From Flavobacteriaceae bacterium (GTDB lineage Bacteria > Bacteroidota > Bacteroidia > Flavobacteriales > Flavobacteriaceae), in NCBI GenBank assembly GCA_013214425.1, contig JABSPN010000192.1, positions 1-6,242 of the forward strand: a stretch of DNA of 6,242 nt. The letters are read 5' to 3'. Positions within the stretch are counted from its first letter, which is position 1, and each line of letters opens with the position of its first letter. Positions 1-6,242 of this stretch are shown here, one piece after another. The notes under the pieces are model-generated. The model had not been told where the DNA came from, did no database searches, and worked only from the letters and a program-made list of their open reading frames with translations. The translations under genes and the position numbers were made by a program.

Positions 1-921
1 ATGAAATATATTTTAAACACGGTAAAAGTTTTAGCATTTTTGCTAGTATTTAGTGCGACGGCACAACAGGCGCCGAATTATGCATTGTACAAGTACAATT
101 TAAACATAATCAATCCTGCCTACGCTGGGAGTAATGGGTTTTCACAGTTAAGTCTTAACATGAGATCTCAATGGGTTGGTGTTCAGGATGCTCCTGAAAC
201 ACAAACAATCAACTATAACGGTATGTTAACTGAGAAAGTTGGTTTTGGTATGAACGTACAAAGAGATAACGTATTCATCACAAACGAATATAACGTATAT
301 GCAGATTTCTCATATAAGTTAGATGTTGCAGATGGGATGGAGTTATTTTTAGGATTAAAAGCTGGAGGAACATTCTTAGATATCGAGTTTGAGAAGTTAG
401 GAAACGCTACAGATCCATTATTAAATACAAACGTAAGTGAGTTTAATCCAAACTTTGGAGCTGGAGCTTACCTAAAAGGAGAGAAGTTCTTCGTAACGTT
501 ATCTACACCTAAGATTTTACAAACAGATCGTTATGATGAAGATGGGGCTAACTCAACTGCTTCAGACGAGATGCATATTTATGCAGGAGGTGGATATACA
601 TTCGACGTAAGTGACAATGTAATGATCACACCTTCTGTAATGGGTAGATATGTAGGAGGATCTCCATTTTCAGTAGATATTTCTGCAACTGCAAGATTCA
701 TGGATAGATTCGAAGTAGGAGCAAACTACAGATTAGACGATTCAGTAGCAGGTATTGCTTATTTTGATATTGCTGATTGGGTAGGATTAGGATATGCTTA
801 CGAGCGTAATATTTCAGACGTAAGTGATTTCAACGACGGTTCACACGGTATCATGGTTAGATTTAACATGAACGGTGGAGGAGATGACGAAGAAATGATG
901 GAAGAGTCTACAGACGAGTAA
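1..921 (+). CDS. PorP/SprF family type IX secretion-associated outer-membrane protein
   Basis: This 306-residue protein belongs to the PorP/SprF family, predicted outer-membrane beta-barrels of Bacteroidota that work with type IX secretion; SprF is needed for surface delivery of the gliding adhesin SprB. Residues 1-21 form a signal peptide (Lys2 and Lys9, a hydrophobic core, then SATA before Gln22). The family's N-terminal signature follows: NPAYAG at 38-43, R-S-Q-W at 55-58 and a Pro-x-Thr at 65-67. The rest alternates polar and hydrophobic residues with many Gly and aromatics, as expected of beta-strands, and the length is normal for the family. The last strand-like segment (GIMVRFNM) is followed by an unusual acidic tail, GGGDDEEMMEESTDE. 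The start is the first base of the window, so promoter and any upstream partner cannot be seen. In other flavobacteria these genes often follow a large secreted adhesin gene. Family assignment is firm; the specific partner is unknown, so no symbol is given. Confidence 0.93.
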   Translation: MKYILNTVKVLAFLLVFSATAQQAPNYALYKYNLNIINPAYAGSNGFSQLSLNMRSQWVGVQDAPETQTINYNGMLTEKVGFGMNVQRDNVFITNEYNVYADFSYKLDVADGMELFLGLKAGGTFLDIEFEKLGNATDPLLNTNVSEFNPNFGAGAYLKGEKFFVTLSTPKILQTDRYDEDGANSTASDEMHIYAGGGYTFDVSDNVMITPSVMGRYVGGSPFSVDISATARFMDRFEVGANYRLDDSVAGIAYFDIADWVGLGYAYERNISDVSDFNDGSHGIMVRFNMNGGGDDEEMMEESTDE

Positions 922-943
922 TTATATTTCACATGATATAAAG

Positions 944-970
944 AAGCCCGAGCAAAAGCTCGGGCTTTTT
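944..970 (+). terminator. Rho-independent terminator of the porP/sprF-like gene
   Basis: A perfect 10-bp stem, AAGCCCGAGC (944-953) with GCTCGGGCTT (958-967), closes an AAAA loop and runs into a T tract (966-970). It lies 22 bases after the stop codon at 919-921. The stem is GC-rich against a very AT-rich background, and the T tract is on the + strand, so it mainly serves the upstream + strand gene. Confidence 0.93.
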
Positions 971-1011
971 ATTTTCTCCTATTTAAATAAAGGTAATCAC
1001 AGTTAAATTTT

Positions 1012-1041
1012 AAAAAACCCCTTAATTAATTGGGGCTTTTT
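1012..1041 (-). terminator. Probable terminator of the kinase/LytTR operon
   Basis: A short CCCC/GGGG stem (1018-1021 with 1032-1035) is flanked by A6 on the left and T5 on the right, with one bulged C at 1036. Read on the - strand it is a stem followed by TTTTTT, ending about 18 bases past the stop codon of the LytTR gene. The A/T flanks extend the stem in both directions, so it may also catch + strand read-through. The GC core is only four pairs. Confidence 0.75.
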
Positions 1042-1058
1042 AATATTAATATTTTATT

Positions 1059-1799
1059 TTAATCTTTAAACCCCATTTTTTTTAGAAGCTCACCTTTTCT
1101 TCTTCGAGACACTTCTATTATTTCTCCATTAACTAATTCAACAAAACTACCTTCCTTACTGAGATACTTTTTTATAAGGCTAAGATTAACGATATAACGT
1201 TGATGAATCCTAAAAAATTGATTTGGAGGTAATAATTCTTCAAAATGTTTAATCGTTTTTGATGCGGTAATCTTTTTCCCGTTTTTGGTATAAATATCTG
1301 TATAGTTTTTATAGGATTCCATTCTAACTATATCCTGAAATTCTATAGAACTAATTTCATTTAATGATGTCACAACAAGTCTATTAACAACCTTAGAAGA
1401 TATTGATTCTTGCACTAAGTCTAATTGCTCATCTGAACTTATAATAACATTATTCCTGAGTCTCTTTACTGTTTCCATGAATTCATCGGGATGCAATGGT
1501 TTCAACAGGTAGTCTATTGCTGCATATTTAAATGCTTTTAATGCGTATTCATCATAGGCTGTAACAAATACTGTTTTGAACGCTCCATTTTTTACTTTAT
1601 TTAAAACATCAAATCCGGTTTGACTACCCAAATTAATATCTAAAAATAATACATCAAATTTATTATCATCGATTAGGTGGACAGCCGAGTTTAAGTCTCT
1701 AGCTGTACCTATAATTTCAAACTCTTCAGCATAATGAAGAATGTAATTACACAAGGTTACTAATGCCTGTGGCTCATCATCAACAAGAATTACTTTCAT
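1059..1799 (-). CDS. LytTR-family DNA-binding response regulator
   Basis: A 246-residue two-component response regulator in the cytoplasm. The receiver domain (about 1-120) has the acidic pair Asp7-Asp8, phosphoacceptor Asp54 in FLDINL, switch Thr80 and conserved Lys100 before Pro101, so all residues needed for phosphorylation are present. The C-terminal LytTR DNA-binding domain (about 138-240) carries the family hallmark FFRIHQRYIVNL (196-207) and the closing basic helix VSRRRKGELLKKMG. Length and domain order match the LytR/AlgR class. The start ATG lies 3 bases beyond the kinase stop codon, so the two are almost certainly co-transcribed and coupled in translation; no Shine-Dalgarno sequence precedes it, only AT-rich sequence. 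The partner is inferred to be the upstream LytS-like kinase. Target genes cannot be read from the window: I found no convincing paired LytTR binding repeats near the genes here. Confidence 0.96.
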   Translation of the reverse strand: MKVILVDDEPQALVTLCNYILHYAEEFEIIGTARDLNSAVHLIDDNKFDVLFLDINLGSQTGFDVLNKVKNGAFKTVFVTAYDEYALKAFKYAAIDYLLKPLHPDEFMETVKRLRNNVIISSDEQLDLVQESISSKVVNRLVVTSLNEISSIEFQDIVRMESYKNYTDIYTKNGKKITASKTIKHFEELLPPNQFFRIHQRYIVNLSLIKKYLSKEGSFVELVNGEIIEVSRRRKGELLKKMGFKD

Positions 1800-1802
1800 A
1801 AT

Positions 1803-4676
1803 TTAATTATTTAAAATTGGTACAATTAGTCGGACTCTTGTCCCTATTAAATCCCCTGCTTCATTCATCAAATCTTCATATACAATCGCATTTTCAATAT
1901 TTTTAATTCCTAAAAGAGACAATCGTTCCTTTACAATTTTAGTGCCTAGTGATTGATGCTTTTCTTTTTTGGTTTCATTTCGTCCTCTTCCATTATCCTC
2001 AATAACACAAAATAGTTCGGTCTTATTATCTCGAAATTCTATTTTAATAACTCCGGTTGTCTGAATATGAGATATTCCGTGAACTACCGCATTCTCGACA
2101 AAAGGTTGAATGATCATGGGAGGGATGTGGATAAAGTCTAGCTCCAAAGCTTCTTCTATAATTATTTCATATGAAAATTTATCCTCAAACCTTAAGGTTT
2201 CCAATTCAAGAAATGTTCTAATATTATCAATCTCTCTTCTAAGAGGAATACTTATTTCTCTTGAATCTTGCAAAGACGCTCTAAGTAGAGTCGAAAAGTT
2301 GGCTAGATATCGTTCAGAATTTAGTGTATCACCAGAAGAAATAAGGCCTTGGATACCATTCATTGCATTAAATATAAAATGTGGATTCATTTGAGACTGC
2401 AAGGCTTTATTTTCAAGTTCTGCCAATCTTCTTCCTAATGTTTCACGCTGCATTCTTATTTGAAGTCTTTTAACAATTAATGCGAAAATGATCGCTAACA
2501 CCGAAATACCTGATGTGATATAGAACCATATTGTTTGGTAAAAGGGAGGGGTAAATTTTAATGTAATCTCATTTGGCACTTTATTCCAATAGCCTGCCGC
2601 ATTTTGTGACAATACTTTAAAAGTATAGGTCCCTCTAATAGGAAGATTAATTAATTGAAACTTTGTGTCTTCTGTATAAATCCAATCGTCATGAATCCCT
2701 TCTAATTTGTATTTATATCGAACATTCCCTAAAGATTGATAATCTATTCCAACATATTCAATTACTAAAAGGGAAGCGTTAACGGGAACTTTTTGCTCTC
2801 CCTTCGGGAAAACCAGTTTTTCTTCGTCAATTGCAACGGATTTAATATGTAACTCAGGAGGTATGGTGTTCTTTTTATATTTTTCAAGATCAAGGATTCC
2901 TAATCCTTCTTTGGTCGCAACATATATTTTGTTATCCAAACATTCAATATCTGTAATCTCGTTACTTGGCAGTCCTAATTGTGCTGAAAAATAGTCATAC
3001 TTTAAAGGGTTATCTCCATTAAATCTATACAATCCAAGATTACTTCCTGCCCATATATTACCTTGTGGATCTACTCTCAAGTTATTAAATTGATTTGTCA
3101 ATAATCCATTTTCTTTTGAAACATTAAAAATTGAATCTTTTTTTTTAAAAACAATTCCTGCTCCCCGAGTAGCCCATACCAAATCAAATTTTTTTGTTTT
3201 ATCTATTGCAACAGTATGATAGTTATACAAGGATTCTTCTTCAAAACCTATCGTATTTTCACTAATATATTTCCCTAATCCATCTGAAGTAGCCAACCAA
3301 ATTTCGTCGCCAACAATAATATAATCTTTAATGTTTTCTGACAGCATAGTAACCAACCTTACTATTTTCTCATCGTAAACCTTAAAACCAAAATGGGAGC
3401 TAAATAAATATAAATTATTGTTTGCGTATTTTACTTGAAAACCATATAACTCTTTTGTTGGTATAATGTATTTTTCTTTTGGATCAATGATAATTTCTCC
3501 TGCTTTAAATATTATCTTTTCATTAATTTCCAAAAAGAGTTTATCTAATTCATTGTGAGAATATAGTTTCTTTACTTTTTCTGTCTTTTTAACACTATCA
3601 TTCCTTAAAACTTGGTAATACTCACCAAAACTCACCAACATATCCTTACCATTTTTCTGAATTTGGTAAATATAATCTTGCAATAGCCCTTCTCTTTTAT
3701 TAATTACATTAACAAAACTTGTAGGAGCATAATAAATTCCTCTTTGTGTAGTTGTAACCCAAAATCCGCCTTGATTATCATATGTAACTGAAGATACTGT
3801 TTGATTAAAAAATGATTGATTTTTTAAAACAAGTTTGTTATTCTCATAAATAAATTCTTTTAGTCCGTCTCGTAAAAGCCCTACGTATATCTTACTGTCA
3901 TATAAAGTCAAAGAAACACATGGGTTTTCAAACTCATGAAGATCATAAGTTCGTTCTTTTTTATTATAGACAATTAGATAATATCCCATTATTATATAAA
4001 TGTATTTCTCATCTTCAACTATTTTAAATTTCTTAACGTTGTTTTTTTTAGGTAAAAATTCAAAATTCACCTTCCCAATATGAAATATATTTTTAACAAC
4101 TTCAGGTTTACCATTGGAGTGACGAAAAGAAATATGTCTTTTATTTACCTCTAATGAATAGTACTCAAGATGTTCTGTTTTTGAATTAATTTTCTCTACT
4201 TCACCATTTCTTGTAATCTTCACTAATTGTTGATAACCGCCTAAATACACTGTGTCGAATTTATCTACATAAAAAGAGAGTAAAAATCCTTTAAATCTTT
4301 GATTTTTTATAATCTCATTAAATTGATAAGAATATATTTCGTTATTCTCGTAGTAACTTAATGAATTATGGTGGTCTAGAAACCATATCCTACCTTTTTC
4401 ATCTTCAAGCAATTCAAAAACTACATTACTGTTTAATCCGTCATCTGTGGTAAAAGTTTCGAAATTATATCCGTCATAACGCATCACTCCTCTATCTGTT
4501 GCAAACCACATGAAACCTTTTTTATCTTGGATGGAGTGATATACTTCACTGCTAGCCAGTCCGTTTGCAGCTGTATAATTTATATATGGCTTAACCGACT
4601 GAGAAAAAGAAAAAACACCACAAAGCATAAAAATGAATTGCAGTATTGATTTTGATACTTTTCTTCGATGAGCCAT
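1803..4676 (-). CDS. Two-component beta-propeller / Y_Y_Y sensor histidine kinase (LytS-like)
   Basis: A membrane sensor kinase of 957 residues from the start chosen here. It has a signal peptide (MAHRRK, then a hydrophobic core ending FSFSQ); a large periplasmic beta-propeller with Reg_prop-type repeats near 39-69, 80-102, 295-318, 524-554 and 568-596; a Y_Y_Y domain (about 645-712); one membrane segment (about 716-736); a short coiled coil; and a His_kinase/HATPase core. The phosphoacceptor is His766 in QMNPHFIFNAMNG, the N box is PFVENAVVHG (Asn862), and the ATP lid has DNGRGR (Asp894) and LGTKIVKERL, so the catalytic core looks intact. There is no receiver or DNA-binding domain; the output is the LytTR regulator 3 bases downstream. 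The frame stays open to a TTG at 4722-4724, with ATGs at 4688 and 4706, giving up to 973 residues. I prefer ATG 4676 because it puts the basic n-region directly at the start of the signal peptide. The ligand is unknown. Confidence 0.94.
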   Translation of the reverse strand: MAHRRKVSKSILQFIFMLCGVFSFSQSVKPYINYTAANGLASSEVYHSIQDKKGFMWFATDRGVMRYDGYNFETFTTDDGLNSNVVFELLEDEKGRIWFLDHHNSLSYYENNEIYSYQFNEIIKNQRFKGFLLSFYVDKFDTVYLGGYQQLVKITRNGEVEKINSKTEHLEYYSLEVNKRHISFRHSNGKPEVVKNIFHIGKVNFEFLPKKNNVKKFKIVEDEKYIYIIMGYYLIVYNKKERTYDLHEFENPCVSLTLYDSKIYVGLLRDGLKEFIYENNKLVLKNQSFFNQTVSSVTYDNQGGFWVTTTQRGIYYAPTSFVNVINKREGLLQDYIYQIQKNGKDMLVSFGEYYQVLRNDSVKKTEKVKKLYSHNELDKLFLEINEKIIFKAGEIIIDPKEKYIIPTKELYGFQVKYANNNLYLFSSHFGFKVYDEKIVRLVTMLSENIKDYIIVGDEIWLATSDGLGKYISENTIGFEEESLYNYHTVAIDKTKKFDLVWATRGAGIVFKKKDSIFNVSKENGLLTNQFNNLRVDPQGNIWAGSNLGLYRFNGDNPLKYDYFSAQLGLPSNEITDIECLDNKIYVATKEGLGILDLEKYKKNTIPPELHIKSVAIDEEKLVFPKGEQKVPVNASLLVIEYVGIDYQSLGNVRYKYKLEGIHDDWIYTEDTKFQLINLPIRGTYTFKVLSQNAAGYWNKVPNEITLKFTPPFYQTIWFYITSGISVLAIIFALIVKRLQIRMQRETLGRRLAELENKALQSQMNPHFIFNAMNGIQGLISSGDTLNSERYLANFSTLLRASLQDSREISIPLRREIDNIRTFLELETLRFEDKFSYEIIIEEALELDFIHIPPMIIQPFVENAVVHGISHIQTTGVIKIEFRDNKTELFCVIEDNGRGRNETKKEKHQSLGTKIVKERLSLLGIKNIENAIVYEDLMNEAGDLIGTRVRLIVPILNN

Positions 4677-4760
4677 AGATTCTCTCATGTAAACTAAATA
4701 AAACATAAAATTACTAAGCGTCAAATTACACTTTAATTCTCTATGTTTAGTTTCTTTTAT

Positions 4761-4803
4761 CCAAAAAAGAAGATTACATACGTATTAAGCCGTATGTAAT
4801 CTT
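4761..4803 (-). terminator. Hairpin terminator after the T9SS cargo gene
   Basis: A perfect 13-bp inverted repeat, AAGATTACATACG (4770-4782) with CGTATGTAATCTT (4791-4803), closes an 8-base loop. On the - strand the stem is followed by C then TTTTTT (ending about 4762), the arrangement of an intrinsic terminator. It lies 33 bases past the stop codon of the cargo gene (4836-4838) and upstream of the kinase start, separating the two transcription units. The stem is AT-rich but long. Confidence 0.82.
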
Positions 4804-4835
4804 ACTTTAAGGTTCTAAGACATTAGTTAGTTATT

Positions 4836-6062
4836 CTAGTTCTTGATTATTTTCTTATATGCTGTATTTCTTTCGTCTGAAATGAAAATATAATAAACCC
4901 CCGTTTTGTAACTCTTTAGATCAAACATGATCTTATTTTCTTTTTCGAGTGATTTTCGCTCTATTACCTTTCCTAGCATATCTCGAATTTCAATAATCCC
5001 GTTCTTATTATCCTTAAATTCTACGTAAATATGATCTGAGCTGGGATTCGGATAAATAATAAAATCCGAAAATATCTTTTCTTCAACCTCTACTTGTTGT
5101 CTACTTCCAGCAATACAAAAACAATGGGTTGATTCTTGCCAAGCCGAGCAACCTTCTTCCCAAATACCATGTTTAAGTATATAACACCCTTGTCCTAGAC
5201 CAAGCACTTCCTCAAAAACCTGAGCACCATTACCATATACAATAGAACTCACGGGTGCAATGGGATCTAACATATTGCAATTAACATCTGCTCTAAAAAC
5301 TCGCCACCAATGTGTAGGGTATCTATCATTAGGATTAGCATTTGCTGTACTCTCTATTAAGTATTGCCCTCCGGCCTGAGGAGTTACAACTGGAATACTC
5401 ATCCCTGGGTCCAACGATAATTCGGCCTCCAAATTAATCCATTGTGTTGAACTTGTCCATGAACATTCGCTATTCCACACACCATGAATAATAACAAAAT
5501 ACTGTCCTTGCAAATTAGTGAACTCCGTACCATATGCCCAATGTGTATTTGCATTTGGTTGAATACCGTCATCACCATTTGGATCTAAAGGATCGTTTAT
5601 ATCAAATTCTTGCAGCTCATTTGATGCATAAATAAACCACATGCTACCATCTGTATTTTGATTTGGTGTTACAATAATTTTCTTGTTGGTAACTCCTTTG
5701 CAACTTACTTTATATGTAAATGCTGGGTCTGGAGCAGGCAAAACATCTACAATAGCCGTCGCAACATGTGTACAACTACCATCTATACTAGTTACTATTA
5801 ATTCTATTGTCGTATTAACTGTTACATTAGACAGCGTATAAGATGTTCCACTTCCCACATTAATCCCATCAATACTCCAATTATAAGTTGCCTCTATTGC
5901 ATCTGGATTATTAACTGTAAAGGTTACTGATTCTCCTTCACAAACAATATTATCTGATTGATTTACACTTATTGTTGTTAAATTAATTTCTTCTATTACC
6001 ACATGAGTTTGGCCAACACATCCATTACTATCTGTAACTTCTACCGTATAAACTGTCGTAGA
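4836..6062 (-). CDS. T9SS-secreted surface protein with PKD-like domain and C-terminal sorting tail, 5' end missing
   Basis: This is the C-terminal part of an exported, probably cell-surface protein. Numbering from a GTG codon at 6000-6002: a PKD/Ig-like domain at about 8-88 (CEGESVTFTV, YNWSIDG, YTLSNV), two copies of a Trp/Cys-rich domain at about 103-190 and 210-296, then a type A T9SS sorting domain at about 310-388 (FIIYPNPSSDHIYVEF, IEIRDMLGKVI, GVYYIFI, ending KKIIKN). The sorting tail directs export through the type IX system and surface attachment. That GTG is not a credible start: upstream in the same frame the protein reads STTVYTVEVTDSNGCVGQTH, the end of another PKD-like domain, and there is no signal peptide. 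Recognisable sequence stops at about 6062; the frame stays open to a TGA at 6156-6158, through unrelated sequence. The gene is therefore 5'-truncated in this window, by insertion, rearrangement or a chimeric junction. The enzymatic or adhesive role is unknown. Confidence 0.85.
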   Translation of the reverse strand, partial: STTVYTVEVTDSNGCVGQTHVVIEEINLTTISVNQSDNIVCEGESVTFTVNNPDAIEATYNWSIDGINVGSGTSYTLSNVTVNTTIELIVTSIDGSCTHVATAIVDVLPAPDPAFTYKVSCKGVTNKKIIVTPNQNTDGSMWFIYASNELQEFDINDPLDPNGDDGIQPNANTHWAYGTEFTNLQGQYFVIIHGVWNSECSWTSSTQWINLEAELSLDPGMSIPVVTPQAGGQYLIESTANANPNDRYPTHWWRVFRADVNCNMLDPIAPVSSIVYGNGAQVFEEVLGLGQGCYILKHGIWEEGCSAWQESTHCFCIAGSRQQVEVEEKIFSDFIIYPNPSSDHIYVEFKDNKNGIIEIRDMLGKVIERKSLEKENKIMFDLKSYKTGVYYIFISDERNTAYKKIIKN

Positions 6063-6079
6063 TCTGGAAGAAGCCGTTC

Positions 6080-6092
6080 CACCTGGCAGGTG
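6080..6092. repeat. Short perfect palindrome
   Basis: CACCTG and CAGGTG form a perfect 6-bp inverted repeat around a single G. It lies 15 bases to the right of the AGATCT site where recognisable coding sequence ends. Function is unknown. Confidence 0.5.
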
Positions 6093-6161
6093 TTTCGCTT
6101 GCTTTTGAGTTGTTTTCGTGGTCGGTCTTCCACTGGACTCATTTCCGTTCGAAAATCATCT

Positions 6162-6179
6162 TTCCGGCCACTTCCGGCC
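6162..6179. repeat. TTCCGGCC direct repeat
   Basis: The 8-mer TTCCGGCC occurs at 6162-6169 and again at 6172-6179, a 10-base period. The second copy runs into the left arm of the terminal inverted repeat. GGCC occurs once more at the last four bases of the window. Confidence 0.6.
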
Positions 6180-6242
6180 GATTTATCGATTTTTGAAGTT
6201 TTGCTCAAAGTCTCATTTTCGCCAAAATCGTGAGAATCGGCC
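6176..6242. repeat. Terminal inverted repeat ending at the window edge
   Basis: GGCCGATT (6176-6183) is the exact reverse complement of AATCGGCC (6235-6242), the last eight bases. Inside, CGATTTT (6187-6193) pairs with AAAATCG (6224-6230), with a small 3/4-base internal loop between the two stems. Together they form an interrupted hairpin of about 15 pairs around a roughly 30-base loop. No T tract follows within the window, so it does not look like a terminator. Confidence 0.6.

Larger units (their letters stand above)
6063..6242. other. Anomalous right-end segment, unrelated to the neighbouring gene
   Basis: By hand count, 6091-6242 is about 45% G+C, clearly above the AT-rich genes to its left, with about a dozen CpG steps. 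The cargo protein frame loses all family resemblance here and hits a TGA at 6156-6158. A different - strand frame is open from 6241 down to 6044 (66 codons, charged and hydrophilic, containing KSAGSGRKDDF and SPVEDRPRKQL), and a + strand frame is open from 6003 to 6233. Neither resembles a protein I recognise, and at this length open frames can arise by chance. The segment could be the edge of a mobile or repeated element, or foreign DNA joined by an assembly or library artefact. Confidence 0.6.

Noticed and set aside
2110..2394. A 94-codon + strand open frame
   Set aside because: It lies antisense inside the catalytic core of the histidine kinase, whose H and N boxes are clearly encoded on the other strand; it is a shadow frame with no recognisable features.
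4722..4728. TAATTTG on the - strand as a Bacteroidota -7 promoter element for the kinase
   Set aside because: It is one base short of the TAnnTTTG consensus, and no TTTG -33 element lies at the right distance. The nearest TTTTTTGG is about 32 bases away and belongs to the terminator.
4707..4729. GTAATTT direct repeat 15 bases apart as a LytTR operator
   Set aside because: It does not resemble known LytTR paired sites and is easily explained by AT-rich sequence; one copy lies inside the possible coding start.
6000..6002. GTG as the true start of the T9SS cargo protein
   Set aside because: Convincing PKD-type protein sequence continues upstream in the same frame, and an exported protein would need a signal peptide, which is absent after this codon.
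6003..6233. A 76-codon + strand open frame
   Set aside because: It begins antisense to a clear PKD-domain coding sequence and crosses the suspected junction. It has no signal, domain or convincing initiation context. It is noted only as part of the anomalous segment.
6176..6242. Integron attC site or CRISPR repeat
   Set aside because: There is only one hairpin, no GTTRRRY-type core, no spacer array and no integrase or cas gene nearby.

Overview
The window suggests an AT-rich member of the Bacteroidota, most likely a flavobacterium. It carries a PorP/SprF-family outer-membrane protein, a cargo protein with a type IX secretion (T9SS) C-terminal sorting tail, and a beta-propeller / Y_Y_Y histidine kinase paired with a LytTR response regulator. 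Start codons lack Shine-Dalgarno sequences, as is usual in this phylum.

Layout: porP/sprF-like gene on the + strand (1-921). Next is a 137-base convergent intergenic region with two back-to-back hairpin terminators (about 944-970 and 1012-1041), one for each direction. On the - strand, reading right to left, come a T9SS-exported surface protein missing its 5' end (stop at 4836, recognisable up to about 6062), a 13-bp hairpin terminator (4761-4803), a LytS-like sensor kinase (4676 to 1803) and, after a 3-base gap, its LytTR response regulator (1799 to 1059). The kinase and regulator form a tight two-gene operon. The T9SS protein is a separate upstream transcription unit.

The genes centre on the cell envelope. 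The PorP/SprF protein belongs to a family that works with T9SS-secreted surface proteins. The - strand cargo has a PKD/Ig-like domain, a tandemly duplicated Trp/Cys-rich domain and a type A sorting tail. The kinase exposes a large beta-propeller to the periplasm and presumably signals through the LytTR regulator. No sequence feature proves that these three units act in one pathway.

The right-hand end (about 6063-6242) does not look like the rest. It is more GC-rich and CpG-rich, breaks the cargo reading frame, and contains direct and inverted repeats, one of which closes exactly at the last base. A recognisable PKD-type protein frame stops making sense next to an AGATCT site. This is either an inserted or repeat element, or a chimeric assembly or ligation junction. 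It is the least explained part of the window.
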